64,000 bases of DNA, from positions 1,116,001 to 1,180,000 of the forward strand of contig OZ241321.1 of the NCBI GenBank assembly GCA_965199725.1, in the 5' to 3' direction. Position numbers and translations under genes: made by a program. Origin of the DNA: G965199725 sp965199725 (GTDB lineage Bacteria > Pseudomonadota > Gammaproteobacteria > Nitrosococcales > Methylophagaceae). The notes under the pieces are model-generated. The model ran no database searches. It had not been told where the DNA came from and was given only the letters and a program-made list of their open reading frames with translations. Below, in pieces: positions 35,940 through 46,213 of this stretch; positions within the stretch are counted from its first letter, which is position 1, and every line of letters begins with the position of its first letter.

Positions 35940-37322
35940 GTGTTAGCAACAATCAATCTCTGGCTATTTATATCCAGTTTATTGTTTACACTGACCGTAG
36001 GTGCAGATTCTGTTGCAGCAGATAAACAGATAAGTGCTGACATTCCATCTTTAGCAAAGCCAGCATTAGTAGGCACTGATAGTGCCCAATCACATTTACC
36101 TTTTCATATTGAGTTACGTACCCGATTGCCAGAAGTATTAAAGGGTCAGTTTTTACTTGAATATTGGCAGTGGCTGGGCGTTTTTCTGGTTATTTTGTTA
36201 GGGGCTTCTGCTGATAAACTGGTCACGTTGTTGCTGGCAAATAATATAAAAAAATGGCGACGATTATCTAACTTTAATAGCGTAGATAGTAATCTATTAC
36301 AGCCTCTTGGTTTGATAGTGATGTCGCTGATTTGGTGGTTTGGCTTAGGCTTACTGGGCCTGCCTGATACTGCACTTATCATTTTATCTGTTGCTATCAA
36401 GTTGTTTATCTGTGCATCAGCAGTATGGGCTTCGTTTCTTCTGGTTGATGTTGTCAATGAAGTATTAGTTGCCAAAGCTAAACAAACGGAAAATCAATTT
36501 GATGATCTGCTGGTGCCTATGGTCAGCAGAAGCCTCAAGATATTTATTGCCGTTATTGGCATTATTTTTACCGCGAACAATCTTAACATTGATGTAACTA
36601 GTTTATTGGCTGGTTTAGGGATTGGTGGCCTAGCTTTTGCGCTGGCAGCAAGAGACTTACTGGGTAACTTTTTTGGCTCGTTAACCATACTCATTGATCG
36701 TCCGTTTCAGATTGGTGATTGGGTAGTCATTGATGATATTGAGGGTTCCATTGAACAGGTTGGCTTTAGAAGTACTCGGGTACGCACATTTTATAATTCG
36801 TTGATTACTTTGCCTAATTCTTTATTAACAACAAATAAAATAGACAATATGGGCGCACGCAGATATCGCCGAATGAAAACAATGTTAGGCCTAACCTATA
36901 ATACACCGCCAGAAAATATTGATGCTTTTTGTGAAGGTATAAGGGCGCTCATTCATCTTCATCCTTACATGCGAGAAGACTATTATCAGGTTTATTTTAA
37001 CGAGTATAGCGCGGCTTCTCTGGATATTTTAGTCTATGTATTCTGGCAAACGCCAGACTGGAATACAGAGTTGCGCGAGCGCCACCGTTTTTTGCTGGAT
37101 ATCCTGCGGTTAGCAAAACAATTGGGCATTGAGTTTGCTTACCCAACCCAGACGCTATATTTAAAGCAGGATACCACCACTTCTCCTGATTGTGCTTATC
37201 AACCTTTTCATCCAGCTATGTCGCAGACTGATGCTTTTGCCAAGGGGCGCAAGGAAGCAGAAGCCATTGTTGATGGTACCTTGGGAAAGGGCGTTAAGCC
37301 TGACCCAGTCAAATTTTCCTGA
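35940..37322 (+). CDS. MscS-family mechanosensitive ion channel
   Basis: 460 residues starting at GTG. A signal-like N-terminal helix (LWLFISSLLFTLTVGADSVA) is followed by a ~55-residue periplasmic segment and four membrane helices. The pore helix region LLAGLGIGGLAFALAARDLLGNFFGSL (about residues 225-250) has the Gly/Ala packing of MscS TM3, and IDRPFQIGDWVVID begins the cytosolic beta domain. Larger than E. coli MscS (286), similar to YbdG/YnaI-type homologues. It gates open on membrane tension to release solutes. Lies between nagZ and dnaE. Confidence 0.92.
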   Translation: MLATINLWLFISSLLFTLTVGADSVAADKQISADIPSLAKPALVGTDSAQSHLPFHIELRTRLPEVLKGQFLLEYWQWLGVFLVILLGASADKLVTLLLANNIKKWRRLSNFNSVDSNLLQPLGLIVMSLIWWFGLGLLGLPDTALIILSVAIKLFICASAVWASFLLVDVVNEVLVAKAKQTENQFDDLLVPMVSRSLKIFIAVIGIIFTANNLNIDVTSLLAGLGIGGLAFALAARDLLGNFFGSLTILIDRPFQIGDWVVIDDIEGSIEQVGFRSTRVRTFYNSLITLPNSLLTTNKIDNMGARRYRRMKTMLGLTYNTPPENIDAFCEGIRALIHLHPYMREDYYQVYFNEYSAASLDILVYVFWQTPDWNTELRERHRFLLDILRLAKQLGIEFAYPTQTLYLKQDTTTSPDCAYQPFHPAMSQTDAFAKGRKEAEAIVDGTLGKGVKPDPVKFS

Positions 37323-37337
37323 TACCGTTTTATTTGC

Positions 37338-40300
37338 ATGTCAGCACAATTTGTTCACTTGCACCTGCATACTGACTATTCGCTGGTTGATGGGTTGGTC
37401 AGAATTAAGCCGTTAATTGACGCTGTTGCTGAAGCAGGTATGCCAGCTGTTGCAGTTACCGATCAGCATAATCTATTTGCAACGGTAAAAGTATATATCC
37501 AAGCGCAACAAGCAGGCGTTAAACCCATTTTAGCTGCTGATTTATGTTTGCGTGATACTGACGATACAAAAAAAAACAGTCGGTTTGTGCTACTTTGTCA
37601 AACAGTTATTGGCTATCAAAATTTGTCACGGTTGTTGTCACGTGCCTATATTGAAGGTCAGTATTTAGGTGTACCTATGCTGAGTCCTGACTGGTTAGAA
37701 GGGCAAACAGATGGCCTAATTTGTCTTGCCGGTGGTCGGCAAGGCTTGTTGGGTAGATCACTGTTAAACGGTCTTACTGACGAGGTAGAGCAAAGCGTCC
37801 AGCATTGGCAAACATTATTTCCTGACAGATTTTATTTAGAGTTAATCCGTACAGGACGTGAAGATGAGGAGCGTTATATTGATGCTGCCCTAGCACTCGC
37901 TTATCGCCATGATCTGCCCGTTGTTGCAACCAATGATGTTCGCTTTATTCGCTCCGATCAATTTGAGGCCCATGAGGCGAAGGTTTGCATTAACGAGGGG
38001 AGTATACTGAATGATCCGCGTCGCCCGCGTTTTTATTCTGATCAGCAATATTTACGCACACCTGCTGAAATGATAGAACTGTTTAGTGATATTCCCGAGG
38101 CAATTGAAAATACAGTGGAAATTGCCAAGAGATGCAATGTTGAATTAGCACTAGACGATCATTATTTGCCTGATTTTCCGGTATCAGAAGGTATGACAGT
38201 TGATGACGTGTTCGTTCGGGAATCTTGTGATGGCCTCCATGATCGTTTAGCAGTGTTATTTCCAGAATCAGATGAGTATGAACGGCGTCTCCCTGAATAT
38301 GAAGCAAGACTCAAGACAGAGATGGACGTGATCAATAAGATGGGGTTTGCGGGTTATTTTTTGATCGTTGCTGACTTTATAAGCTGGGCAAAAATTAATG
38401 ACATACCCGTAGGCCCTGGTCGTGGATCGGGGGCCGGTTCTCTGGTTGCATATGCCCTGAAAATTACTGATATTGATCCATTGCAGTATGATTTGCTGTT
38501 TGAGCGTTTTTTAAACCCTGAAAGAGTATCAATGCCTGATTTTGATATTGATTTTTGCATGGAGGGTCGTGATCGGGTTATTGACTATGTTGCCGAACGC
38601 TATGGGCGCGATCATGTATCACAGATTATTACCTACGGTACAATGGCTGCCAAAGCAGTATTGCGTGATGTTGGTCGCGTTTTAGGGTACCCCTATGGCA
38701 TGGTTGATAGCTTGGCCAAACTCGTGCCGTTTGAGTTAAATATGACCTTGACAAAGGCGATAGAGCAAGAACCTTTACTTAAAGATCGCTATGATAACGA
38801 GGATGATGTTAAGACGCTGATTGATTTAGCGCTGCAACTGGAAGGGCTGACGCGCAATGTAGGAAAACATGCGGGCGGTGTCGTTATTGCGCCTGAAGCA
38901 TTAACAGAATATACCCCGCTATATTGCGAAGATAATGGGACCAGTCTGCTTTCTCAATATGACAAAGATGACGTTGAAAGAGTTGGTTTAGTCAAGTTTG
39001 ATTTCTTAGGTCTGAAAACCCTGACCGTTATTGATTGGGCAGTAAAAAATGTCGAGACAATGCTGCCATCTGAAGAAGCAGAAAAAATTGATATTGCTAA
39101 TTTACCATTAGATGATAAAGCCAGTTATGACTTATTAAAACAGGCTGACACAACTGCAGTATTTCAACTGGAATCAACTGGCATGAAGGATCTCATCAAT
39201 CGTCTTCTGCCCGACACGTTTGAAGATATTATTGCGTTAGTGGCACTATTCAGGCCTGGACCTTTACAATCAGGCATGGTAGACGATTTTATTGATCGCA
39301 AACATGGTCGTACTAGTATTGTCTATCCGCATCCTGATTTAGAACCAGTATTGAAACCAACTTATGGCGTGATTGTTTACCAGGAGCAGGTTATGAAAAT
39401 TGCTCAGGTACTAGCCGGTTACAGTTTGGGTGGTGCGGATATGTTACGGCGTGCTATGGGTAAGAAAAAACCGGAAGAAATGGCTAAGCACCGCACATTT
39501 TTTTTGCAAGGTGCCAAAAAGCGCAATGTTGCTGAAGAAGTCGCTAATTCTATTTTTGATCTGATGGAAAAATTTGCTGAGTATGGCTTTAATAAGTCAC
39601 ATTCAGCGGCTTATGCACTGATCGCTTATCAGACAGCATGGCTAAAAGCACATTATCCAGCGGCGTTTATGGCCGCTGTATTATCAGCTGATATGGATAA
39701 TACTGATAAAATTGTCAGCCTGATTCATGCATGCAGTGATATGGGGCTTACCGTTAACCCGCCTGATGTGAACAGTAGTAAAATCCAGTTTACAGTTGAA
39801 GATAAAGCGACGGTACGTTATGGAATGGGCGCAATTAAGGGCGCTGGTGAGGCCGCGTTGGCCAGTATTGTTGAAGAGCGTGAGCGGAGCGGGCCTTTTA
39901 CCAGCTTATATAATCTTTGCCAGCAAATTGATACAACAAAAGTCAATCGGCGTGTTATGGAGTCTTTGGTTAAATCAGGCGCCCTAGATTCTTTGGGTAG
40001 TCATCGGGCCAGCTTATATGCCAGTTTGGACAAAGCCTTGCAAATCGCCGAACAATATCGTAACAATCGTGACAGTGGCCAAAACGACATGTTTGGATTG
40101 ATGGAGGTTGATGATAATTCCGTTGCTAAAGAGCCATTAGCTGATAGCGCGTATTGGTCTGAAGACGAACTATTAAGTGCAGAAAAAGAAACCCTAGGTT
40201 TTTATCTAAGCGGACACCCCATTGATCGCTATAGTGATGAATTAGTGCAATTTATTCCTAAAAAAATCTGTGAACTGGATCCGCCGGAATCAAGCGGCTA

Positions 40301-40823
40301 TCGTCATGAAGAATCATCCACTATTGTGGCAGGTTTAGTTGAAGCCGTTCGCATAAAGAAAAATAAGAGTGGTAGTAGAATGGCTTTTATTACCCTAGAT
40401 GATCGATCTGCACGATTAGAGGTACGTATTTTTAGTGATGTATATGAGCATTATCAAGACGCTGTTAAACTTAATCAATTAGTAGTTGTCGAAGCTAAAA
40501 TAGGGCAGGATAATTTTACTGGTGGCTTGGCTGCAACAGCTAATGCTATTTATGACATTGCCAGCGCACGTGAAAAACATGGACAGGCCTTGATGATAAG
40601 TATTAACAACACGCCGGGTGAGGTTGATTGGGTAACGTTATTACGTGATACATTAATGCCTTTTCAGGGCGGGCTCACTCCTGTGGAAGTTACTTATTCC
40701 AATCATAGCGCGCATGCACATATTTTATTAGGTAAAAGCTGGTATATTACACCAAGCGATATAATACTGGCTGACTTAGCTGCATTATCAGTAGTTGTTG
40801 CCACTAAAATCAAATACAGATAA
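37338..40823 (+). CDS. dnaE: DNA polymerase III alpha subunit
   Basis: 1161 residues, the replicative polymerase. The N-terminal PHP domain begins FVHLHLHTDYSLVDGL. The palm carries GPGRGSGAGSLVAY and PDFDIDFCMEGRDRVIDYV, which holds the catalytic Asp residues (about 400-408). Then GKHAGGVVIAP, FNKSHSAAYALIAYQTAWLK (fingers) and a C-terminal OB fold (VAGLVEAVRIKKNKSGSRMA). Full length. It is 15 bp after the mscS gene and 13 bp before pilU, so it sits in a tight run ending in accA-tilS. Confidence 0.98.
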   Translation: MSAQFVHLHLHTDYSLVDGLVRIKPLIDAVAEAGMPAVAVTDQHNLFATVKVYIQAQQAGVKPILAADLCLRDTDDTKKNSRFVLLCQTVIGYQNLSRLLSRAYIEGQYLGVPMLSPDWLEGQTDGLICLAGGRQGLLGRSLLNGLTDEVEQSVQHWQTLFPDRFYLELIRTGREDEERYIDAALALAYRHDLPVVATNDVRFIRSDQFEAHEAKVCINEGSILNDPRRPRFYSDQQYLRTPAEMIELFSDIPEAIENTVEIAKRCNVELALDDHYLPDFPVSEGMTVDDVFVRESCDGLHDRLAVLFPESDEYERRLPEYEARLKTEMDVINKMGFAGYFLIVADFISWAKINDIPVGPGRGSGAGSLVAYALKITDIDPLQYDLLFERFLNPERVSMPDFDIDFCMEGRDRVIDYVAERYGRDHVSQIITYGTMAAKAVLRDVGRVLGYPYGMVDSLAKLVPFELNMTLTKAIEQEPLLKDRYDNEDDVKTLIDLALQLEGLTRNVGKHAGGVVIAPEALTEYTPLYCEDNGTSLLSQYDKDDVERVGLVKFDFLGLKTLTVIDWAVKNVETMLPSEEAEKIDIANLPLDDKASYDLLKQADTTAVFQLESTGMKDLINRLLPDTFEDIIALVALFRPGPLQSGMVDDFIDRKHGRTSIVYPHPDLEPVLKPTYGVIVYQEQVMKIAQVLAGYSLGGADMLRRAMGKKKPEEMAKHRTFFLQGAKKRNVAEEVANSIFDLMEKFAEYGFNKSHSAAYALIAYQTAWLKAHYPAAFMAAVLSADMDNTDKIVSLIHACSDMGLTVNPPDVNSSKIQFTVEDKATVRYGMGAIKGAGEAALASIVEERERSGPFTSLYNLCQQIDTTKVNRRVMESLVKSGALDSLGSHRASLYASLDKALQIAEQYRNNRDSGQNDMFGLMEVDDNSVAKEPLADSAYWSEDELLSAEKETLGFYLSGHPIDRYSDELVQFIPKKICELDPPESSGYRHEESSTIVAGLVEAVRIKKNKSGSRMAFITLDDRSARLEVRIFSDVYEHYQDAVKLNQLVVVEAKIGQDNFTGGLAATANAIYDIASAREKHGQALMISINNTPGEVDWVTLLRDTLMPFQGGLTPVEVTYSNHSAHAHILLGKSWYITPSDIILADLAALSVVVATKIKYR

Positions 40824-40836
40824 CTATAGGATTGAT

Positions 40837-41961
40837 ATGGATGATATAGCGCCATACTTAAAAATGATGGCAAGTAAAGAGGCATCAGATTTGTTTTTTT
40901 GCACGGGTATAGCACCGCACATTAAGGTGAATGGTGTTATTTGTCCTGTTGGCAATCAGAAACTTTTGCCGGGCAAAGTGGCAGAAATAGCTGATTCGTT
41001 AATGACTGAAGATCAGGCTAAAGAGTTTAGCGAAGTCATGGAAATGAATTTTGCGATACCAATGAAAAATGTTGGTCGGTTTCGGGTCAATATTTTTCGT
41101 CAGCGTGGTGAAATATCAGTTGTTATTCGTTACATTAAACCTGATATTCCAAAATTTATGGAAATGAATTTGCCGCCAGTATTGGGTGATATTGTCATGG
41201 AAAAGAGGGGTCTGGTACTTGCTGTTGGGGCAACAGGTTCCGGCAAGTCAACGACATTGGCTGCAATGATTGGTCATCGCAATCAGCGTCACAGGTCACA
41301 TATTTTAACCGTTGAAGATCCGGTAGAGTTTATGCATAGCCATGCAAAGTCTATTGTGCAGCAACGTGAGGTTGGCATTGATACATTGTCTTATGAAAAT
41401 GCATTGAAAAATGCGTTGCGAGAGTCACCAGATGTTATCTTGATTGGCGAAATTCGTGATATGCAGACGATGAAATATGCGATTTCTTATGCAGAAACCG
41501 GGCATTTATGTTTAGCGACATTGCATGCAAATAATGCCGATCAGGCGATGGAGCGCATACTTAATTTTTTTCCAGAGGTTGCCCATCGCCAACTATTATC
41601 TGATTTGTCATTGAACTTAAAGGCAGTGGTGTCACAAAGGCTGCTTTCAAGTATTGATGGCAAGGAACTGATTCCTGCTGTTGAGATAATGATAAATTCA
41701 CCACTGATTGCTGATCTTATCAAAAAGGGCGAGATCGGCAGCATTAAGGATGCGATGAGAGATACTGTTGATGACACTATGATAACATTTGATCAGGCAT
41801 TGATTACTTTGTACCGTGCTGGCAAAATCAGCTTAGATGAGGCGACAAAAAATGCTGATTCCAAAAACGACTTCAGTCTTACTGTTCGCATGGACAAAAA
41901 GAATGATCAGCATGGTGCTAGTGCTACTGATAGTAATGCCAATGAGTTAGTGTTAAGTTAG
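40837..41961 (+). CDS. pilU: Type IV pilus retraction ATPase PilU (PilT family)
   Basis: 374 residues. It starts MDDIAPYLKMMASKEASDLF (family start); the upstream open frame overlaps dnaE and is not used. Walker A is LAVGATGSGKSTTLAAMIG near residue 130, the Asp box ILTVEDPVEFMHS, Walker B ESPDVILIGEIRDMQTMKYA and the His box LCLATLHANNADQAMERI. The PilU grouping rests on its tail and GSGxT pattern, so PilT itself cannot be fully excluded. PilU helps PilT power retraction. No other pilus gene is in the window. Confidence 0.9.
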   Translation: MDDIAPYLKMMASKEASDLFFCTGIAPHIKVNGVICPVGNQKLLPGKVAEIADSLMTEDQAKEFSEVMEMNFAIPMKNVGRFRVNIFRQRGEISVVIRYIKPDIPKFMEMNLPPVLGDIVMEKRGLVLAVGATGSGKSTTLAAMIGHRNQRHRSHILTVEDPVEFMHSHAKSIVQQREVGIDTLSYENALKNALRESPDVILIGEIRDMQTMKYAISYAETGHLCLATLHANNADQAMERILNFFPEVAHRQLLSDLSLNLKAVVSQRLLSSIDGKELIPAVEIMINSPLIADLIKKGEIGSIKDAMRDTVDDTMITFDQALITLYRAGKISLDEATKNADSKNDFSLTVRMDKKNDQHGASATDSNANELVLS

Positions 41962-41996
41962 GCGTTTGTAAAATTTGATAGTAAGGCAATACGTTT

Positions 41997-42953
41997 ATGC
42001 AGTTACGCTTTTTAGATTATGAACAACCCATTGCTGAGTTAGAAGCAAAAATTAACGAGTTGCGCCATATGAGCACTGGCGGCGATTTGAATATCACTGA
42101 AGAAATTCAAAAATTGCAGGATAAAAGCATTGCATTAACAAAATCTATTTTTTCATCATTAACGCCTTGGCAAAAAACACAGATGGCTCGCCATCCTCAT
42201 CGACCCTACACACTGGATTATATTGGCAGAATAATCACTGATTTTGAGGAATTACATGGCGATCGTGTGTATGCTGATGATGCTGCTCTAGTGACGGGTA
42301 TAGGTCGGTTAAATGGCCGACCTGTGATGGTGATTGGTCATCAAAAAGGGCGGGATACCAAAGAAAAAGTAAATCGTAACTTTGGTATGTGTAAGCCAGA
42401 AGGGTACCGCAAAGCCTTGCGCGTGATGAAAATGGCCGAGCGATTTGCGCTGCCTTTGATTACCTTTATTGATACTCCGGGTGCCTATCCTGGTATTGAT
42501 GCTGAAGAGCGCGGACAAAGCGAAGCAATTGCACGTAATTTATTTGAAATGGCGCAGTTAAAAATACCCATTATCAGTGTGGTGATTGGCGAAGGCGGCT
42601 CTGGTGGTGCATTAGCGATAGGGGTAGCCGATAGCGTGATGATGTTGCAATATAGTATTTACTCGGTTATCTCCCCAGAGGGTTGCGCATCTATTTTGTG
42701 GAAGCGTGCCGAAAAAGCGCCTGAAGCAGCGCTGGCATTAGGGTTGACATCAGATCGCCTGAAGGCACTTAATTTAATTGATGATATTATTGAAGAGCCA
42801 TTAGGTGGCGCGCATCGCGATGTTGTTAAAATGGCAGATAATATTAAAAAAACACTTGATGAAAAATTAACAACGTTAGCAGATGTACCAATTGACTCTC
42901 TTATAAGCGACAGGCAACAACGCCTGCTCAGCTATGGTGAGTTTGCAGATTAA
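41997..42953 (+). CDS. accA: Acetyl-CoA carboxylase carboxyltransferase alpha subunit
   Basis: 318 residues, matching the family (319 in E. coli). Motifs: LDYEQPIAELEAKINELR at the N-terminus, YTLDYIGRIITDFEELHGDR, and the crotonase-type core PLITFIDTPGAYPGIDAEERGQSEAIARNL with EGGSGGALAIGVAD. With AccD it transfers CO2 from biotinyl-AccB to acetyl-CoA, the first step of fatty-acid synthesis. It lies directly before tilS, as in E. coli (dnaE-accA-ldcC-...-tilS). Confidence 0.97.
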   Translation: MQLRFLDYEQPIAELEAKINELRHMSTGGDLNITEEIQKLQDKSIALTKSIFSSLTPWQKTQMARHPHRPYTLDYIGRIITDFEELHGDRVYADDAALVTGIGRLNGRPVMVIGHQKGRDTKEKVNRNFGMCKPEGYRKALRVMKMAERFALPLITFIDTPGAYPGIDAEERGQSEAIARNLFEMAQLKIPIISVVIGEGGSGGALAIGVADSVMMLQYSIYSVISPEGCASILWKRAEKAPEAALALGLTSDRLKALNLIDDIIEEPLGGAHRDVVKMADNIKKTLDEKLTTLADVPIDSLISDRQQRLLSYGEFAD

Positions 42954-42964
42954 TCATTACTCTG

Positions 42965-44287
42965 GTGTTAAGTCCACAGCATATTATTGATGATATTTTA
43001 TCACTAGCCTGCAATAAACGTGTTTGGGTTGCTTACAGTGGCGGTGCTGATTCCCATGTATTGCTACATATCCTAGCGACCAGTAAAAGATTACAATTAC
43101 AAAACATGACAGCGGTTCATGTTAATCATGGGTTACATGTTGACTCAACGAAATGGGCACAACATTGCGCCAGCGTTAGCGCTAGGCTAGGCATTGCTTT
43201 TTGCTCTCTTGATGTCAGGGTACAGGGCGTTAAAACACTAGGTCTTGAAGCAGCGGCAAGGCGTGCTCGTTATCATGCTTTACAAGCAAAACTTAGTGAG
43301 CGTGATGTTTTACTTAGTGCTCAGCATCAGCAGGATCAGGCTGAGACAGTCCTATTACAATTATTGCGTGGTGCAGGTACAAAGGGGTTATCCGCTATGT
43401 CCAAGCAGTCAAGATTAGGTAAAGCGGAACTGCTACGTCCGTTTTTATCTGTTACTAAAAGCGATATTCTTATCTATGCGCGGCAGCATCGCTTACACTG
43501 GATAGACGATCCCAGTAATGATGATATTCAGCGGGATCGTAATTATATACGCCATATAATGTGGCCACTCATTGAAAAGCGTTGGCAAGGCGCGGCCACA
43601 ACAATAGGCCGCAGCGCCCAGCATTGTGCAGACACTAACCATTTATTAATTGAATTGGCCATATCCGATCTGGCAAGACTAGATATTGATTTATCAGCCA
43701 ACACATTGCCTATCAGTGTATTATTAACCTTGCCGTTTTCACGCTTGTGCAATGTGTTACGTTACTGGATCAGCTGTAAAAAACTGCCGCTACCCACTAC
43801 AACATTGTTACAAAAAATCATCGATGAAGTGTGTTTAGCAAAGCCAGATAGCAATCCACTTTTGTGTTGGCAGGGTGCTGAGGCAAGACGCTATCGGAAT
43901 GATCTTTATATCATGCAGCCTTTAGCCAAACATGATAAAAAGCATGTTTATAGATGTTATGATTTTAGTGATATTAGCATCAGTGATCAGTCTATCTTAT
44001 CGTGGCAGAGAAAGCGTGGCGAGGGTATAAAAGAAGCGTTAATAGCTTCGGGGATCACTATTGGTTTTCGTCAGGGCGGCGAAAGGTTTAAGCCACATGG
44101 ATGGCCATACCGTACATCACTTAAATCTTTATTTCAAAAGTGGGCGGTACCCCCGTGGCAGAGAGACAGAATTCCGTTAATTTACCATCACCATAGCTTG
44201 ATTGCTGTGGCAGGGTATAGGGTGGCACACGGCTATGTAGCCAGTAACGATGAGTATGGATTATTAGCGACTGTAAGTGGTTTATAG
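42965..44287 (+). CDS. tilS: tRNA(Ile)-lysidine synthase
   Basis: 440 residues, starting at GTG 11 bp after accA. The PP-loop ATP-pyrophosphatase motif is VWVAYSGGADSHVLLHIL (SGGxDS) near residue 22, with VHVNHGLHVDS and SAQHQQDQAETVLLQLLRG downstream. A TilS middle domain and a C-terminal tRNA-binding domain (FRQGGERFKPHGWPYRTSLK) follow. It modifies C34 of tRNA-Ile(CAU) to lysidine so the tRNA reads AUA. Essential gene; the ORF is intact. Confidence 0.96.
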   Translation: MLSPQHIIDDILSLACNKRVWVAYSGGADSHVLLHILATSKRLQLQNMTAVHVNHGLHVDSTKWAQHCASVSARLGIAFCSLDVRVQGVKTLGLEAAARRARYHALQAKLSERDVLLSAQHQQDQAETVLLQLLRGAGTKGLSAMSKQSRLGKAELLRPFLSVTKSDILIYARQHRLHWIDDPSNDDIQRDRNYIRHIMWPLIEKRWQGAATTIGRSAQHCADTNHLLIELAISDLARLDIDLSANTLPISVLLTLPFSRLCNVLRYWISCKKLPLPTTTLLQKIIDEVCLAKPDSNPLLCWQGAEARRYRNDLYIMQPLAKHDKKHVYRCYDFSDISISDQSILSWQRKRGEGIKEALIASGITIGFRQGGERFKPHGWPYRTSLKSLFQKWAVPPWQRDRIPLIYHHHSLIAVAGYRVAHGYVASNDEYGLLATVSGL

Positions 44288-44470
44288 CCTCTGGTAAACA
44301 TTAAAGTATCTTATATTTATGTTGAAATGACAGGTTTAGCTTTTGTGGGTCAATTAACGAGGCTAGACCATTACACCTATTAAAACCGTAGCAGCCCCGT
44401 TATGCTTGTATTTGCTATATTTTATCACTAATAAGCTAATAAAATCTTAAAATTAGCGAGACACCTAAAG

Positions 44471-45907
44471 ATGACAGAACCAGAAAAAGTAAACCTAAAA
44501 TCAATGGATATCGTGCAGCAAAAGCGCGAACAGCTTAAAAAGCTATTTCCCGAAGCCTTGGCTGAAAATAAGATCGACTTTGACCAACTTAGACGCAGCT
44601 TAGGTGATTGGGTAGCGCCGAGCAAAGAACGTTTTGGCCTTAATTGGCCGGGGCCCGGTAAGGCTGCGTGCATAAAGGTCGTTCAAACCCCAAGCATTGC
44701 CACCTTAAAGCCTTGCCGTGCTGAATCGGTAAGTTTTGATAACACAGATAATCTATTTATTGAAGGCGATAATTTAGAAGTGCCCAAACTCTTACAAAAA
44801 TCCTACTTTGGCATGGTGAAAATGATCTATATTGATCCACCTTATAATACGGGTAAGGAGTTTATTTATCCGGATAAATATAGTGAAACGTTGGCTACTT
44901 ATTTGGAATATACTGGTCAGAAAGACAGTGAAGGGCGTAGGTTTGCAACGAATACTGACACCAAAGGGTGCTACCATTCTAACTGGCTTAATATGATGTA
45001 TCCCCGGCTTTATTTGGCCCGCAATCTCTTAAAGGAAGATGGGGTTATTTTTATCAGCATTGATGACCATGAACAGGCGAATCTAAAGGCATTATGTGAT
45101 CAAGTTTTTGGTGAGGAGAACTTTGTAGGGCAAATTGTTGCTCAGACAAATCCAAGAGGAAGGCAATTAGATAAATTTTTGGCAAAGACATTTGAGTACA
45201 TTTTAGTGTTTGGTAAAAATATTAATGAAACTAATATTTTAGAAATTCCAAAATCTGCAAAAACTATGAAAGAATATAACCTAAATGATAATTTAGGACA
45301 CTTTAGGCTTTTGGAGTTGAGAAATAGAGGATCATCTCAATTTAATCGTTTAACTCGTCCTAATCTTTATTTTCCGATATACATAAATCCAAATACAAAA
45401 AGCGTTTCATTAATTAAAACAGAAGAATTTAGCGAAGTGGCATTACCTATAAATTCTAGAAATGAAGATGGATGCTGGACTTGGAGCAAAGCTAAAATAG
45501 CAAAGGATATTAATTTCCTAATTGCAAAACAGACAAAAGAAGAGGTTTGGAGAGTTTTTAGAAAAGATTACATTCCAGCAGGTGGTGCGACATCAAAAGA
45601 AAAGACATTATGGATTGATAAAAATATTAATCATGAAAATGGCAAAGAATTAGTATCATCTTTATTAAAATCAGGAATATTTGATTTTCTAAAGTCGTCT
45701 GAAATTATTAAAAAAGTTTTAAGAATAGGAGCAGAAAAAGATGATCTAATTTTAGATTTTTTTGCAGGTAGTGCCACGACCGCCCATGCGGTTATGCAGC
45801 TCAATGCTGAAGATGGCGGCAAGCGTAGATATATCTGTGTGCAGCTTCCTGAACCTTGTGATTGTAAGACGACACATGGTTGGCGAATAATGGGTAATAG
45901 CGGGTAA
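44471..45907 (+). pseudogene. Type III restriction-modification methyltransferase Mod, 3'-truncated
   Basis: 478 codons of a beta-class Mod. The catalytic DPPY motif is in IYIDPPYNTGKEFIYPDKYS (about residue 118); the SAM motif follows at the C-terminal side, LDFFAGSATTAHAVMQLNAE (about residue 436). The order DPPY before FxGx defines the beta class. The homologous part stops after YICVQLPEP at ~45858; the last ~14 codons are foreign and full-length Mods run ~150 residues longer. The middle (~45120-45760, the target-recognition region) is strikingly AT-rich versus its flanks. Activity is doubtful; the truncation marks the prophage insertion. Confidence 0.85.
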
Positions 45908-46043
45908 TAACGAATAATAACGGTTTAAAGTTAGCTATAACAAAGGTTTAGCAAGTGCGCTGAGGGGGTCGGTTAATTGTTTTTAGAATGGCGACTTTTT
46001 TAAGTATCTTCAATTTAGCTAAAAATAGACACATGGTTGGCGA
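45871..46043. repeat. 16-bp direct repeat at the prophage left border
   Basis: GACACATGGTTGGCGA occurs at 45871-45886 and again at 46028-46043, 157 bp apart. The core GGTTGGCGACAAT recurs at 46035-46047 and at 47093-47105, just after the gpF stop. Such repeats are expected near transposable-phage ends (transposase-binding sites) but the assignment is inference. Confidence 0.6.
45882..45921. repeat. Four 10-bp tandem units at the left border
   Basis: Four degenerate units of ten bases in a row follow the pattern G-G/A-x-x-AATAR-C/T, for example GGGTAATAGC and GGGTAATAAC. Ten-base spacing puts every unit on the same face of the helix, as for iterated protein-binding sites. The truncated Mod frame happens to stop inside this array. 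Probably part of the Mu-like left end or its enhancer. Confidence 0.6.
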
Positions 46044-46102
46044 CAATTAAAACAACGTTTAAACAGTGTTTAAAGAATATTTAAATTGTATTTTTAAGTG
46101 CC

Positions 46103-46213
46103 TTAAATCCAACTGTGCGCCTGCCAAACTATTGCGCCTAATATCTCAAAATCAGTAGGCGGATTGTCTTTGTTAATAATAATATCAGGGTAGGACTTAT
46201 TAACTGAAAGCAG
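46103..46213 (-). pseudogene. Phage repressor (S24/LexA-type) C-terminal remnant
   Basis: Leftward reading frame: LLSVNKSYPDIIINKDNPP, then TDFEILGAIVWQAHSWI-stop. LLSxNxxYPxI followed by xxFxILGxVVWxxR is the usual end of S24-peptidase phage repressors. Everything before it is missing; at 46213 the frame runs into antisense gpF sequence. In Mu-like phages the repressor is read leftward at the left end, which is exactly its place here. Identification rests on a ~36-residue tail. Confidence 0.6.
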
